From Rhizobium sp. P38BS-XIX (GTDB taxonomy: Bacteria; Pseudomonadota; Alphaproteobacteria; Rhizobiales; Rhizobiaceae), in assembly GCF_012641435.1 (NCBI RefSeq), contig NZ_JABAIJ010000005.1:310001-374000 (forward strand): 64,000 nt of DNA, given 5' to 3'. The notes beneath the pieces were generated by a model, which did not search any database, had not been told where the DNA came from, and saw nothing but the letters and a program-made list of their open reading frames with translations. The stretch's first letter is position 1. Each line of letters opens with the position of its first letter. This document shows positions 1-8,000 of this stretch, piece after piece. The translations under genes were made by a program, and so were the position numbers.

Positions 1-1
1 G

Positions 2-181
2 CACACGGCCACCGCGGGGGGCATGGCCGAAGCTTCCAGCTCCAACTACGTCGTTGACTTCCTCTCCTCTTCCGAGGGGCTTCAGCTCAACCGCGCCTTC
101 GTGAAAATTTCCGATGGCAAGGTCAGGCGCAAGGTCGTCGAGCTGGTCAAGGCGCTCGCCGCCGAGGCAGACGCCGAATAA
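2..181 (+). CDS. praR: PraR/PhrR-type HTH regulator, C-terminal end (partial)
   Basis: This is an open frame running in from the left edge to TAA at 179-181, so only about the last 59 residues are present. The visible tail (GMAEASSSNYVVDFLSSSEG, then RAFVKISDGKVRRKVVELVK) matches what I recall of the C-terminus of the conserved rhizobial Cro/CI-type regulator PraR/PhrR, which usually lies just upstream of metK. The family has an N-terminal XRE helix-turn-helix, which lies outside the window, and has been linked to pH response and biofilm control. The assignment rests on the tail sequence and on the metK neighbour; the DNA-binding part cannot be checked here. Confidence 0.65.
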   Translation, partial: HTATAGGMAEASSSNYVVDFLSSSEGLQLNRAFVKISDGKVRRKVVELVKALAAEADAE

Positions 182-217
182 GGCCTTGCGAGGCACTTTA
201 AAACCGGTGAAGTCGAG

Positions 218-245
218 AGGCGGTCATTTTGGCCGCCTTTTCCAT
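218..245 (+). terminator. Rho-independent terminator after the praR-like gene
   Basis: A 6-bp stem AGGCGG/CCGCCT (218-223 with 233-238) is followed by a T-rich tract. It lies 37 bases after the stop of the praR-like gene and about 125 bases before metK, so metK probably has its own promoter and a leader of up to about 120 bases. I found no convincing SAM riboswitch fold in that leader. Confidence 0.7.
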
Positions 246-370
246 GTTTATGGCGAAAATTTATCTCTTCGGCTGGCATATAAAGATATATTTATGTCCT
301 TGTTCGTCTTGTTTTTCGAGCTGGAGACGAATATCAAAAGCAGAGATTTGTTCTTTGAGGGGAATCCCGC

Positions 371-1624
371 ATGCGCGCGAATTATCTGTTTACGAGTGAG
401 TCAGTTGCCGAAGGTCACCCGGATAAAGTTTGTGACCGCATTTCCGATGAAATCGTCGATCTGGTTTACCGCGAGGCTGCAAAGACCGGCGTAAACCCCT
501 GGGGCGTGCGCATTGCCTGCGAAACCCTTGCCACCACGAACCGCGTCGTCATCGCCGGTGAAGTTCGCCTTCCGCCGAGCCTGATGAAGAAGGACAAGGA
601 CGGCAACGACGTCATCAATCCCTCGAAGTTCAAGGCAGCAGCGCGCCGCGCCATCAAGGACATCGGTTACGAGCAGGACGGCTTCCACTGGAAGAAGGCG
701 CGCATCGACGTGCTCCTGCATTCGCAGTCTGCCGACATCGCTCAAGGCGTTGATAGCGCAGCCGACCAGCAGGGCGACGAAGGTGCCGGCGACCAGGGCA
801 TCATGTTCGGCTACGCCTGCAAGGAAACGCCGGATCTCATGCCGGCGCCGATCTACTATTCGCACAAGATCCTGCAGCTGCTCGCAACCGCTCGCAAGAA
901 GGGCGACGGCGAAGTCGCCAAGCTCGGCCCGGACGCCAAGAGCCAGGTGACTGTTCGCTACGTCGACGGCAAGCCGGCCGAAGTGACCTCGATCGTGCTG
1001 TCCACGCAGCATCTCGACGATACCTGGGATTCCAAGAAGGTTCGCTCCGTCGTTGAGCCCTATATCATCGAAGCACTCGGTGACCTGAAGATCGCTTCCG
1101 ATTGCAAGTGGTACATCAACCCCACGGGCAAGTTCGTTATCGGCGGTCCGGACGGCGATGCTGGCCTCACCGGCCGCAAGATCATCGTCGACACCTACGG
1201 CGGTGCGGCTCCGCACGGCGGTGGCGCGTTCTCCGGCAAGGACACGACCAAGGTCGACCGTTCGGCCGCTTACGCTGCTCGCTACCTCGCCAAGAACGTC
1301 GTTGCAGCCGGTCTGTCCGATCGTTGCACGATCCAGCTCTCCTACGCCATCGGCGTCGCCCAGCCGCTGTCGATCTATGTCGACCTGCATGGCACGGGCA
1401 AGGGCGTCACCGAGGACCAGGTCGAAGCGGCAATCCGCAAGAACATGGACCTCTCACCGACCGGCATCCGTCGTCACCTCGACCTGAACAAGCCGATCTA
1501 CGCCAAGACCTCTGCCTATGGCCATTTCGGCCGCAAGGCTGGCCGTGACGGTTCCTTCTCTTGGGAGCGCACCGACCTGGTGAAGGCTCTCAAGGAAGCC
1601 GTGAAGGTTCAGGAAGCGGCATGA
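371..1624 (+). CDS. metK: S-adenosylmethionine synthetase
   Basis: MetK makes S-adenosylmethionine from methionine and ATP in the cytoplasm and supplies methyl donor to trmB and most other methyltransferases. The 417-residue product has the expected family marks: GHPDK near residues 15-19, the GAGDQG hexapeptide near 137-142, and the glycine-rich GGGAFSGKD loop near 284-292. It is full length for alphaproteobacterial MetK, which is somewhat longer than enterobacterial MetK. The ATG at 371 follows a GAGGGGAA ribosome-binding site. Its last codons overlap the trmB start (ATGA at 1621-1624), so the two genes are translationally coupled. Confidence 0.98.
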   Translation: MRANYLFTSESVAEGHPDKVCDRISDEIVDLVYREAAKTGVNPWGVRIACETLATTNRVVIAGEVRLPPSLMKKDKDGNDVINPSKFKAAARRAIKDIGYEQDGFHWKKARIDVLLHSQSADIAQGVDSAADQQGDEGAGDQGIMFGYACKETPDLMPAPIYYSHKILQLLATARKKGDGEVAKLGPDAKSQVTVRYVDGKPAEVTSIVLSTQHLDDTWDSKKVRSVVEPYIIEALGDLKIASDCKWYINPTGKFVIGGPDGDAGLTGRKIIVDTYGGAAPHGGGAFSGKDTTKVDRSAAYAARYLAKNVVAAGLSDRCTIQLSYAIGVAQPLSIYVDLHGTGKGVTEDQVEAAIRKNMDLSPTGIRRHLDLNKPIYAKTSAYGHFGRKAGRDGSFSWERTDLVKALKEAVKVQEAA

Positions 1625-2322
1625 TCGATACCGAGCGCCGGTCGCGGGCGACGGAAGCATTCTATGGCCGCCGCAAGGGGAAAGCCTTGCGCGGCCAGCA
1701 GGCGGAAACGCTGGAATCATTGCTGCCGCAATTCATCGTCGATCTTTCCGCTCCGGCGCCGCAGCCGCTGAACGATCTTTTTCCGGTGCCGACGGAACGT
1801 CTGCGCCTGGAGATCGGCTTCGGTGGTGGCGAGCATCTGATCCACAGGGCGTTGGAACAGCCGTCCACCGGTTTCATCGGTGTCGAGCCCTTCGTCAATT
1901 CGATGCAGAAACTGCTTGCGCGTGTCGGCGAAACCGGCGCGCGCAATATTCGCGTTTACAACGACGATGCCACCCAGCTGCTCGATTGGCTGCCGGATGC
2001 ATGCCTGGACCAGATCGATCTGCTTTATCCCGATCCCTGGCCGAAGAAAAAGCACTGGAAGCGCCGTTTCGTCTCCCAGGTCAATCTCACGCGGTTTCAT
2101 CGTGTGCTGAAGCCCGGTGCGCTCTTCTGCTTTGCGTCCGACATCGATACCTATGTCAACTGGACGCTGCAGCACTGCGCCGCTCACGGCGGCTTTGAAT
2201 GGACCGCGCTCAATGCGGCCGACTGGCTGACGCCTTACGAGGGATGGCCGAGCACGCGCTACGAAGCCAAGGCCCGGCGCGAGGGACGCTCATCCGCTTA
2301 TCTGACATTCAGGAAAATCTGA
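1621..2322 (+). CDS. trmB: tRNA (guanine-N7-)-methyltransferase
   Basis: TrmB methylates G46 in the variable loop of tRNAs using S-adenosylmethionine. The 233-residue protein has the SAM-binding motif LEIGFGGGEH near residues 61-70 and the TrmB signature YPDPWPKKKHWKRRF near 136-150. The ATG at 1621 overlaps the metK stop, which decides the start; the reading frame also extends further upstream inside metK, but that extension has no merit. Pairing a SAM user directly with metK is common in Rhizobiales. A 7-bp GCAGCAA/TTGCTGC hairpin at 2340-2357 lies just downstream but lacks a T-run, so it is only a weak terminator candidate. Confidence 0.95.
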   Translation: MIDTERRSRATEAFYGRRKGKALRGQQAETLESLLPQFIVDLSAPAPQPLNDLFPVPTERLRLEIGFGGGEHLIHRALEQPSTGFIGVEPFVNSMQKLLARVGETGARNIRVYNDDATQLLDWLPDACLDQIDLLYPDPWPKKKHWKRRFVSQVNLTRFHRVLKPGALFCFASDIDTYVNWTLQHCAAHGGFEWTALNAADWLTPYEGWPSTRYEAKARREGRSSAYLTFRKI

Positions 2323-2481
2323 TCGCTTGTTTTGTGGCCGCAGCAAGAGGTTGCTGCTGTCGCATCGGCCTTTAAGACCATGCTGCGCGGTGCTGGACAT
2401 GGCGCAGACGCATGGGCTGGGCAGGGGCCGGTTCCGCGGTCCTTGCAAACGGCGCGCTCCGCCGTCATGCGACGCTGGAGG

Positions 2482-2739
2482 TCAGTGCAGGCTGACCGTT
2501 TTCAGTTCGTCTTCGGCAGCACGATAGAATGTGCTGGAGCGATTGTCCGTCAGCAGAATTGGCGTGCCGTCTGCGCCGAAGAGCGCCCACAGGTCGACTT
2601 CCGGATCGATGTCAGGCGCTTCCGGAAAGCAGCGAGAGACCTCGGTCCATTCCATTTTTCTGATATAGGCGACTTCACCGGCGCCGATATCGGCAAGCTC
2701 GGATTGGGTCAGGCGGGCGGTGGCTTCTTTCAACAACAT
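2482..2739 (-). CDS. DUF1150 family protein
   Basis: This small acidic protein of 85 residues matches the DUF1150 family, whose members typically follow a small heat-shock gene in Rhizobiales. The start is set at 2739 because the preceding bases (GGAGGTACGAGC before the ATG) give a strong ribosome-binding site; a longer frame starting at 2772 lacks one. There is no signal peptide or membrane segment. It lies 45 bases after the Hsp20 gene on the same strand, so the two are probably co-transcribed and induced together by heat. Its biochemical role is not known to me. Confidence 0.8.
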   Translation of the reverse strand: MLLKEATARLTQSELADIGAGEVAYIRKMEWTEVSRCFPEAPDIDPEVDLWALFGADGTPILLTDNRSSTFYRAAEDELKTVSLH

Positions 2740-2784
2740 GCTCGTACCTCCAGTATGAGGGACCAACGGCAATACGCCGTTGTC

Positions 2785-3216
2785 CTACTGTGAGACCGAA
2801 ATGTTAATTTTCTTTACTATGCGGTCGGGTTCGGGCCGAATGAGATCGACGGAGAGCAATCCGTTCTTCAAAGCCGCACCGAGCACCTGCATGCCATCAG
2901 CCAAAACGAAGACGCGCTGGAACTGCCGGGCTGCGATGCCGCGATAAAGATAGTCGCGTTCGCTCTGCTCGATCTGGCGTCCTCGGATCAGAAGCTGGTT
3001 TTCTTCCGTCGTGACGTCGAGCTCGTCTTCTGAAAATCCGGCGACTGCAAGCGTGATGCGCAGCCGCTCCGGCTCGCCTGAAAGGCGGTCGGCACGCATG
3101 CGTTCGATATTGTAAGGCGGGTAACCGTCACTGGCTTTGGAAATACGCTCAAGCGTCTTTTCCATAGTGTCAAAGCCCAGAAGCAGCGGGCTGGCAAAAG
3201 GAGTCGTCCGGCTCAT
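2785..3216 (-). CDS. Small heat-shock protein, Hsp20/IbpA family
   Basis: This is an ATP-independent holdase that binds unfolding proteins. The 143-residue product contains the alpha-crystallin domain from about residue 30 to 130, including YDYLYRGIA-like and FQRVFVLADGM segments and the A-x-L-x-N-G-L motif (AALKNGLLSVDL) typical of class A bacterial sHSPs. The start at 3216 (MSRTTPFASP) is preferred over 3240 because AAGGA lies ten bases upstream and forms part of a thermometer-like hairpin. The C-terminus is short (KKINISVSQ). A DUF1150 gene follows on the same strand. Confidence 0.93.
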   Translation of the reverse strand: MSRTTPFASPLLLGFDTMEKTLERISKASDGYPPYNIERMRADRLSGEPERLRITLAVAGFSEDELDVTTEENQLLIRGRQIEQSERDYLYRGIAARQFQRVFVLADGMQVLGAALKNGLLSVDLIRPEPDRIVKKINISVSQ

Positions 3217-3300
3217 CGTTACAAAGTCCTTGGGTGTCAAGCGACTGTTCCGGACCTGATCTTCAGCACCCGGTTGCTCCTAATATGGGAGTACGCGCCG
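3217..3300 (-). promoter_or_regulatory. ROSE-type RNA thermometer in the hsp20 leader
   Basis: Immediately upstream of the hsp20 ATG the transcript can fold GUCGCUU (3245-3239) onto AAGGAC (3231-3226). This masks the Shine-Dalgarno AAGGA and leaves one unpaired G in the UCGCU strand. Pairing of UYGCU with AGGA around a bulged G is the hallmark of ROSE elements, which melt on heating and are widespread before rhizobial small heat-shock genes. A second imperfect hairpin (GG..CTGA/TCAG..CC, about 3250-3272) lies further 5', also as in ROSE. The 5' limit is an estimate and no folding software was run. Confidence 0.65.
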
Positions 3301-3445
3301 ATCAGCGCAAGGCGTGATCTCTTCGCATTTGCGAGATCGAGGCGGTCCGGATGAATCGTTTGTGACAGAGCAAGGCAGCGCTTGACAAAGCCGGACCGGA
3401 GTAGCGACAAAGCCTCTCGATCTGTACCGGAGGAAAATCAGAAAC

Positions 3446-4390
3446 ATGACCGAACCCAGAAAAATCATTATCGATACCGACCCTGGTCAGGACGACGCCG
3501 CAGCGATCTTTCTCGCTTTCGGCAGCCGCGAGGAGATCGATGTGCTCGGTATCACCACAGTCGCTGGCAACGTGCCGCTGCGGCTGACGAGCCGCAATGC
3601 CCGCATCATCTGCGAACTCTGCAATCGCCGCGACGTGAAGGTATTCGCCGGCGCCGATGCACCGCTGAAGCGCAAGCTGGTCACGGCCGAACATGTGCAT
3701 GGCAAGACCGGCCTCGACGGCCCGGATCTCGCTGAGCCGACCATGGAGCTGCAGCCCGGTCATGCCGTCGACTTCATCGTCGACACGTTGCGCAACGAGC
3801 CGGAAGGCACCGTGACGCTCTGCACGCTCGGCCCATTGACCAACATCGCTCTGGCCTTCCAGAAGGCGCCCGAGATTGTCTCGCGCGTTCGCGAGCTGGT
3901 CATGATGGGCGGCGGCTTCTTCGAGGGCGGCAACATCACGCCGGCAGCCGAGTTCAACGTCTATGTCGACCCGGAAGCGGCCGATGTCGTCTTCCGCTCG
4001 GGCGTGCCCATCGTCATGATGCCGCTCGACGTCACGCACAAGCTGCTGACGCGCAAGGATCGCGTCGAACGCATTGCCGCCGTCGGCACGCCGCCGGCCA
4101 AGGCCATGGTCGAGATGCTGCAGTTCTTCGAGCGTTTCGATATCGAAAAATACGGTTCGGACGGCGGTCCGCTGCACGACCCGACGGTTATCGCCTATCT
4201 CCTCAAGCCGGAGCTCTTCAGGGGCCGCGATTGCAATGTCGAGATCGAAGTGACGTCGGAACTGACCGTCGGCATGACCGTGGTCGACTGGTGGCACGTT
4301 ACCGAGCGCAAGCACAATGCCAAGGTCATCCGTGATGTCGATGCCGATGGCTTTTTCGCGCTGCTGACGGAACGTTTCGCTCGCATCTGA
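3446..4390 (+). CDS. Inosine/uridine-preferring nucleoside hydrolase (IunH/Rih family)
   Basis: This enzyme hydrolyses the N-glycosidic bond of ribonucleosides to base and ribose for salvage. The 314-residue protein opens with the Ca2+-binding signature DTDPGQDDA (residues 10-18) and contains the EFNVYVDPEAA segment and the MPLDVTHK loop of the family, with a late HDP motif (LHDPTVIAYLL) contributing the catalytic or metal-binding histidine region. The ATG at 3446 follows CGGAGGAAAATC. The gene stands alone between the divergent hsp20 and a bidirectional terminator. Substrate preference (purine or pyrimidine) cannot be read from sequence. Confidence 0.92.
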   Translation: MTEPRKIIIDTDPGQDDAAAIFLAFGSREEIDVLGITTVAGNVPLRLTSRNARIICELCNRRDVKVFAGADAPLKRKLVTAEHVHGKTGLDGPDLAEPTMELQPGHAVDFIVDTLRNEPEGTVTLCTLGPLTNIALAFQKAPEIVSRVRELVMMGGGFFEGGNITPAAEFNVYVDPEAADVVFRSGVPIVMMPLDVTHKLLTRKDRVERIAAVGTPPAKAMVEMLQFFERFDIEKYGSDGGPLHDPTVIAYLLKPELFRGRDCNVEIEVTSELTVGMTVVDWWHVTERKHNAKVIRDVDADGFFALLTERFARI

Positions 4391-4406
4391 GCGCCAGGCA
4401 TAAACG

Positions 4407-4440
4407 AAAAGGCCGCCGGATTGCTCCGGCGGCCTTTCTA
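4407..4440. terminator. Bidirectional terminator
   Basis: A perfect 10-bp stem GGCCGCCGGA/TCCGGCGGCC (4411-4420 with 4425-4434) is flanked by an A-run on the left and a T-run on the right. It can end both the nucleoside hydrolase (+) and the convergent chemoreceptor (-). Confidence 0.9.
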
Positions 4441-4458
4441 TTGTTAAGCTAAGCCGGC

Positions 4459-6804
4459 TCAGAATTCTTCCCAGTCGTCCTGTGCCAGGGCATTGGCGCC
4501 GTGGGTCTGGGGCACAGTCTTGCGCGCAGGTGCCGCGACAGGAGCCGTGACGCGGCGCGGCGCGGCTGGAGCCCGCATCTGCTGGGCGGTTGCCCGCAAG
4601 GCGCCCGCGTTGTCCTGAGCGCCACGCGAGGTGCGGAAGCGAGCAACCAGCGTCTTCAGCGTCTGCGCTTCCTCGGCAAGCGTCACGCTCGAGGCCGTCG
4701 TCTCTTCGACCATGGCCGCATTCTGTTGCGTGACCTGATCCATCTGGTTCATGGCCGAGTTGATTTCTTTCAGGCCGATGGCCTGCTCGCTTGCCGAGGC
4801 GGAAATCTGGCGGATGAGGCCGTTGATCTCCATGACCTGCTGGGCGATCTTGTGCAGGGCATCGCCGGCGCGGCCGACCAGATCCACACCTTCCTTGACC
4901 TGACCTGCCGAGGCGTTGATCAGCGTCTTGATTTCTTTGGCGGCGTTGGCCGAGCGCTGCGCCAGTTCGCGGACTTCCTGGGCGACGACGGCAAAGCCTT
5001 TGCCTGCTTCGCCGGCACGAGCCGCTTCCACGCCGGCGTTCAACGCCAGAAGGTTGGTCTGGAAGGCGATCTCGTCGATCACCCCGATGATGCGCGACAC
5101 TTCCTGAGACGACTGCTCGATGCCATGCATGGAAGCGATGGCCCGCTGGACGATTTCGCCCGAATGTTCGGCATCCTCGGAAGCCGCATTGACGCTGCTT
5201 GCCGCCGTGCGGGCGTTGTCGGCGCTGGAGTTGACCTGTGCCGTCAGCTCATTGAGGGCGGCTGCGGTTTCTTCGAGGCTTGCCGCCTGCTGCTCGGTGC
5301 GGCGGGCCAGATCCGAGGCGCTGTTGCTGATTTCGCCGGTGCCGCTGCCGATGTTGCTGACGCTGGCGTTGACGGTGTAAACCGTCTCTTCCAGGCTGGC
5401 GAGCGCGGCATTGAAATCCTGCTTCAGCTGAGCGTATTCGCCGGGGAAATCGTCCGTGATCCGCTGGCTCAGGTTGCCCTTCGAAAGTTCGGCAAGGCTC
5501 TGGCCGAGGATGCTGACGATGTGGCGCTGCAGCGCGACACCTTCGTTGCGCTCGCTCTCCGAGCGGCGGCGTTCGCCTTCCGCGGCCAGACGCTGGTCAT
5601 TGGCTTCGCCTTCCAGACGCTTGGTATCGGCAAGTGCAAAGCGGAAGCCCTCAAGGGCCTTGGCGACGGAACCCACTTCGTCGGCGCGGGCCTGACCGGC
5701 GACCGGCTCGGCATAATTTCCCGCACTCAGGCGGTTGACGCTGGCAACGAGGCCGGCAAGCGGCGTCTGCACGAAGCCACGCACCGCAGCGTAAAGCGCA
5801 AGCATCACGGCGGCGAGCACGAGGATGCCGGCAATGATCATCGTATAGGTCTGATCCTGCACGGGTGCGGCGACCGCGCTATGCGGTACGTCGATAAGGA
5901 CGACCCAGGTTGCGTTCAGGCCGGGAACCGCGAAGGGATAGACGACACGATCAAAGGCTTCGCCACCGTCTTCAGAGAGGTTCTTGAGAACGCTCGGCGA
6001 AGAAGAGGTGAGTGCCGCCTTGATGACGTCGGCGCCTGCTGCCTTGTAATCCTTCATCAGCTGATCCGGCGTCGGGGCAACCAGCCACTTGTTGTCCTGC
6101 GACACCAGCAACACGCGGCCGGAGCCGAAGGGCTGCATCTTCTGCAGCTTGCTGGAAAGCGAGTTGAGCGAGATATCGACGCCGGCGACGCCGATCAGCT
6201 TGCCACCCGACATCACGGGATACGCGATCGAGCTCATTGTCGTCGGAACGTCAGTGCCCTGTGCGAGATAAGGCGGGGTAATCGCGCCCTTGCCGCTTTC
6301 GGCCGCCAGCTTCCACCAAGGGGCAGTGTAATCATTGTCAAAGGTCGAGAACTGGATGCCGCCGTCCTTGGTCTTGGACCAATATGGGGTGAAGGCGCCC
6401 TTTTCGTTGACGGCCTGTTCCTTGTTGTTGGCAAGCTCCATGGTCTTGCCATCCAGCGCGCCAAGCTGTTCGCAGAACCAGCTGCCGAAAGCAAAGGCAT
6501 TCTGTTCCACGTTCGCCTTGAGAATGTTGACGATGCCTTTGCGGTCGAAGGTATGGCCTTCGTGAGCACGGCCGATGACGGCGGCCATCGAACGGGATGC
6601 GCTCGCCATTTCGCCGACATTGGCGGCAATCTCATTGGAAATGGATTTGGCCTCGGTATTGGCCTGATCCATTGTAAGGGTTTCGACGCGATCGCGGGTT
6701 TGGGAAATCAATAAAAAGTTGGAAACCAGCAAGACGAGTGCAATCGCCAGCCCGGTCACCAAGATCAACTTGGCCGCAAGCGACTTCATACGAAAGATGA
6801 ACAT
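4459..6804 (-). CDS. Methyl-accepting chemotaxis protein with dCache sensor
   Basis: This is an inner-membrane chemoreceptor. From the chosen start (781 residues) it has one transmembrane helix near residues 10-30, a periplasmic double-Cache-like domain (to about 310), a second membrane helix, a HAMP region, and the signalling hairpin tip IDEIAFQTNLLALNAGVEAA. The C-terminus DDWEEF is the acidic aromatic tail that binds CheR/CheB methylation enzymes in rhizobial receptors. Start 6804 is favoured because GAGGAA precedes two adjacent ATGs (6807 and 6804); a frame from 6852 is less likely. The ligand is unknown, although dCache domains often bind amino or organic acids. No che genes adjoin it. 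Confidence 0.95.
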   Translation of the reverse strand: MFIFRMKSLAAKLILVTGLAIALVLLVSNFLLISQTRDRVETLTMDQANTEAKSISNEIAANVGEMASASRSMAAVIGRAHEGHTFDRKGIVNILKANVEQNAFAFGSWFCEQLGALDGKTMELANNKEQAVNEKGAFTPYWSKTKDGGIQFSTFDNDYTAPWWKLAAESGKGAITPPYLAQGTDVPTTMSSIAYPVMSGGKLIGVAGVDISLNSLSSKLQKMQPFGSGRVLLVSQDNKWLVAPTPDQLMKDYKAAGADVIKAALTSSSPSVLKNLSEDGGEAFDRVVYPFAVPGLNATWVVLIDVPHSAVAAPVQDQTYTMIIAGILVLAAVMLALYAAVRGFVQTPLAGLVASVNRLSAGNYAEPVAGQARADEVGSVAKALEGFRFALADTKRLEGEANDQRLAAEGERRRSESERNEGVALQRHIVSILGQSLAELSKGNLSQRITDDFPGEYAQLKQDFNAALASLEETVYTVNASVSNIGSGTGEISNSASDLARRTEQQAASLEETAAALNELTAQVNSSADNARTAASSVNAASEDAEHSGEIVQRAIASMHGIEQSSQEVSRIIGVIDEIAFQTNLLALNAGVEAARAGEAGKGFAVVAQEVRELAQRSANAAKEIKTLINASAGQVKEGVDLVGRAGDALHKIAQQVMEINGLIRQISASASEQAIGLKEINSAMNQMDQVTQQNAAMVEETTASSVTLAEEAQTLKTLVARFRTSRGAQDNAGALRATAQQMRAPAAPRRVTAPVAAPARKTVPQTHGANALAQDDWEEF

Positions 6805-6999
6805 CATTTCCTCGAAAAAGCGATGCGTCGGATACACATTATCCAGATGCAAAGTCGGCGCAGGATGGCCCCATCATGGGGCCGCCGTGTGAGTTCCTGC
6901 CGCGGGCGGAACGCTATGCGCGCCAGGTCAAGAGGAGAATGATACGGAAGCGCAAAAATTTAATTAATTGCGCCCCCGGATGCTTACGATTTGTTACCC

Positions 7000-7899
7000 T
7001 TAAAGGCGTTCGGCGACTTCGCTGGCGACGGGAATCGAGGGCTGTGCACCCTGCTTCAGGCATGCAAGAGAACCGGCAACCGCCGCGCGGCGCAAACTGG
7101 CGTGGAAATCCAGACCCTGATCGAGGCTGGCGGCGAAGTAGCCACAGAAGGTGTCGCCGGCGCCGACCGTATCGACCGGCTCGATGACGAGGCCTTTGGC
7201 GCGGGAAAGCTCACCATCGCGAATGGCGATAACGCCGTCGCCGCCGAGCGTGACGATCAGCGTCTGACCGGTCTCGCCGTGCAGACGCACGAGCGCTGCC
7301 TCGCGTTCGGATGACGACATGTTGTCCTGGCCCGCGAGCCTTTCGAATTCGGTCTCATTGGCGATGACGATATCGGCGAGGCGGCCGAGACGTGCGGCTT
7401 CCGGGATCAGCGGTGCGAGGTTGAGCACCGTGCGGACGCCCTTAGCCTTTGCCGCATTCAGCGCGGTCTCTACGGCATCGACAGGGATTTCGAACTGCAG
7501 CATCAGCGTGTCGCCGGCATTCAGCGCCGCAACGGCCGTTTCCGCATGCTCCGTCGTATTCGTGCCGTTGGCGCCTGGAACGACCGCAATCATGTTCTCG
7601 CCGTCGCCGCCGACGAGGATCAGGGCCGTGCCCGTCGGCTCGGAAACGCGGCGGACGGTGGAGAGATCGGTGCCCGCCGTCTGCAGCAGGTCGACCGCCG
7701 GTTCCGCAAAACCATCATTGCCGACAGCGCCGCTCATGCGCACTGCTGCACCCGCACGGCGCGCTGCCAAAGCCTGATTGGCGCCCTTGCCGCCGGCGGC
7801 AGTGGAAAAGCCGTTGCCGGCGACGGTTTCGCCCGGCTTCGGCAAGCGATCCGTGGTGGCGATGAGGTCCATGTTGATGGAGCCGAAGATAGTGATCAT
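7000..7899 (-). CDS. rbsK: Ribokinase (PfkB family)
   Basis: RbsK phosphorylates ribose to ribose-5-phosphate. The 299-residue protein has the ribokinase N-terminus (GSINMDLI), the sugar-binding GGKGANQALAA loop near residues 37-47, and the catalytic anion-hole motif DTVGAGDTFCGYF near 240-252 with the base Asp. Its length is standard. It has no rbs transport neighbours here; the nucleoside hydrolase 2.6 kb away releases ribose, so a salvage link is plausible, but this is inference. The gene lies about 100 bases downstream of rmuC on the same strand. Confidence 0.93.
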   Translation of the reverse strand: MITIFGSINMDLIATTDRLPKPGETVAGNGFSTAAGGKGANQALAARRAGAAVRMSGAVGNDGFAEPAVDLLQTAGTDLSTVRRVSEPTGTALILVGGDGENMIAVVPGANGTNTTEHAETAVAALNAGDTLMLQFEIPVDAVETALNAAKAKGVRTVLNLAPLIPEAARLGRLADIVIANETEFERLAGQDNMSSSEREAALVRLHGETGQTLIVTLGGDGVIAIRDGELSRAKGLVIEPVDTVGAGDTFCGYFAASLDQGLDFHASLRRAAVAGSLACLKQGAQPSIPVASEVAERL

Positions 7900-8000
7900 G
7901 CGATATCCTGCCCTGGGTGTTGCGCCTGCACGATCCTGCCCGAAGGCTGCCTTTGTCTTTTCGGATCATGCATCGATTGGGCGCGACACTGCCGAAGCGA

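Noticed and set aside
240..370. Possible SAM riboswitch in the metK leader
   Set aside because: The conserved cores of SAM-I, SAM-II or SAM/SAH classes could not be placed; only AT-rich sequence and the ribosome-binding site are evident.
4501..6714. A 737-residue plus-strand open frame opposite the first chemoreceptor
   Set aside because: It lies entirely antisense to a gene with clear dCache, HAMP and MCP signalling domains; it has no recognisable motif and is a GC-rich shadow frame.
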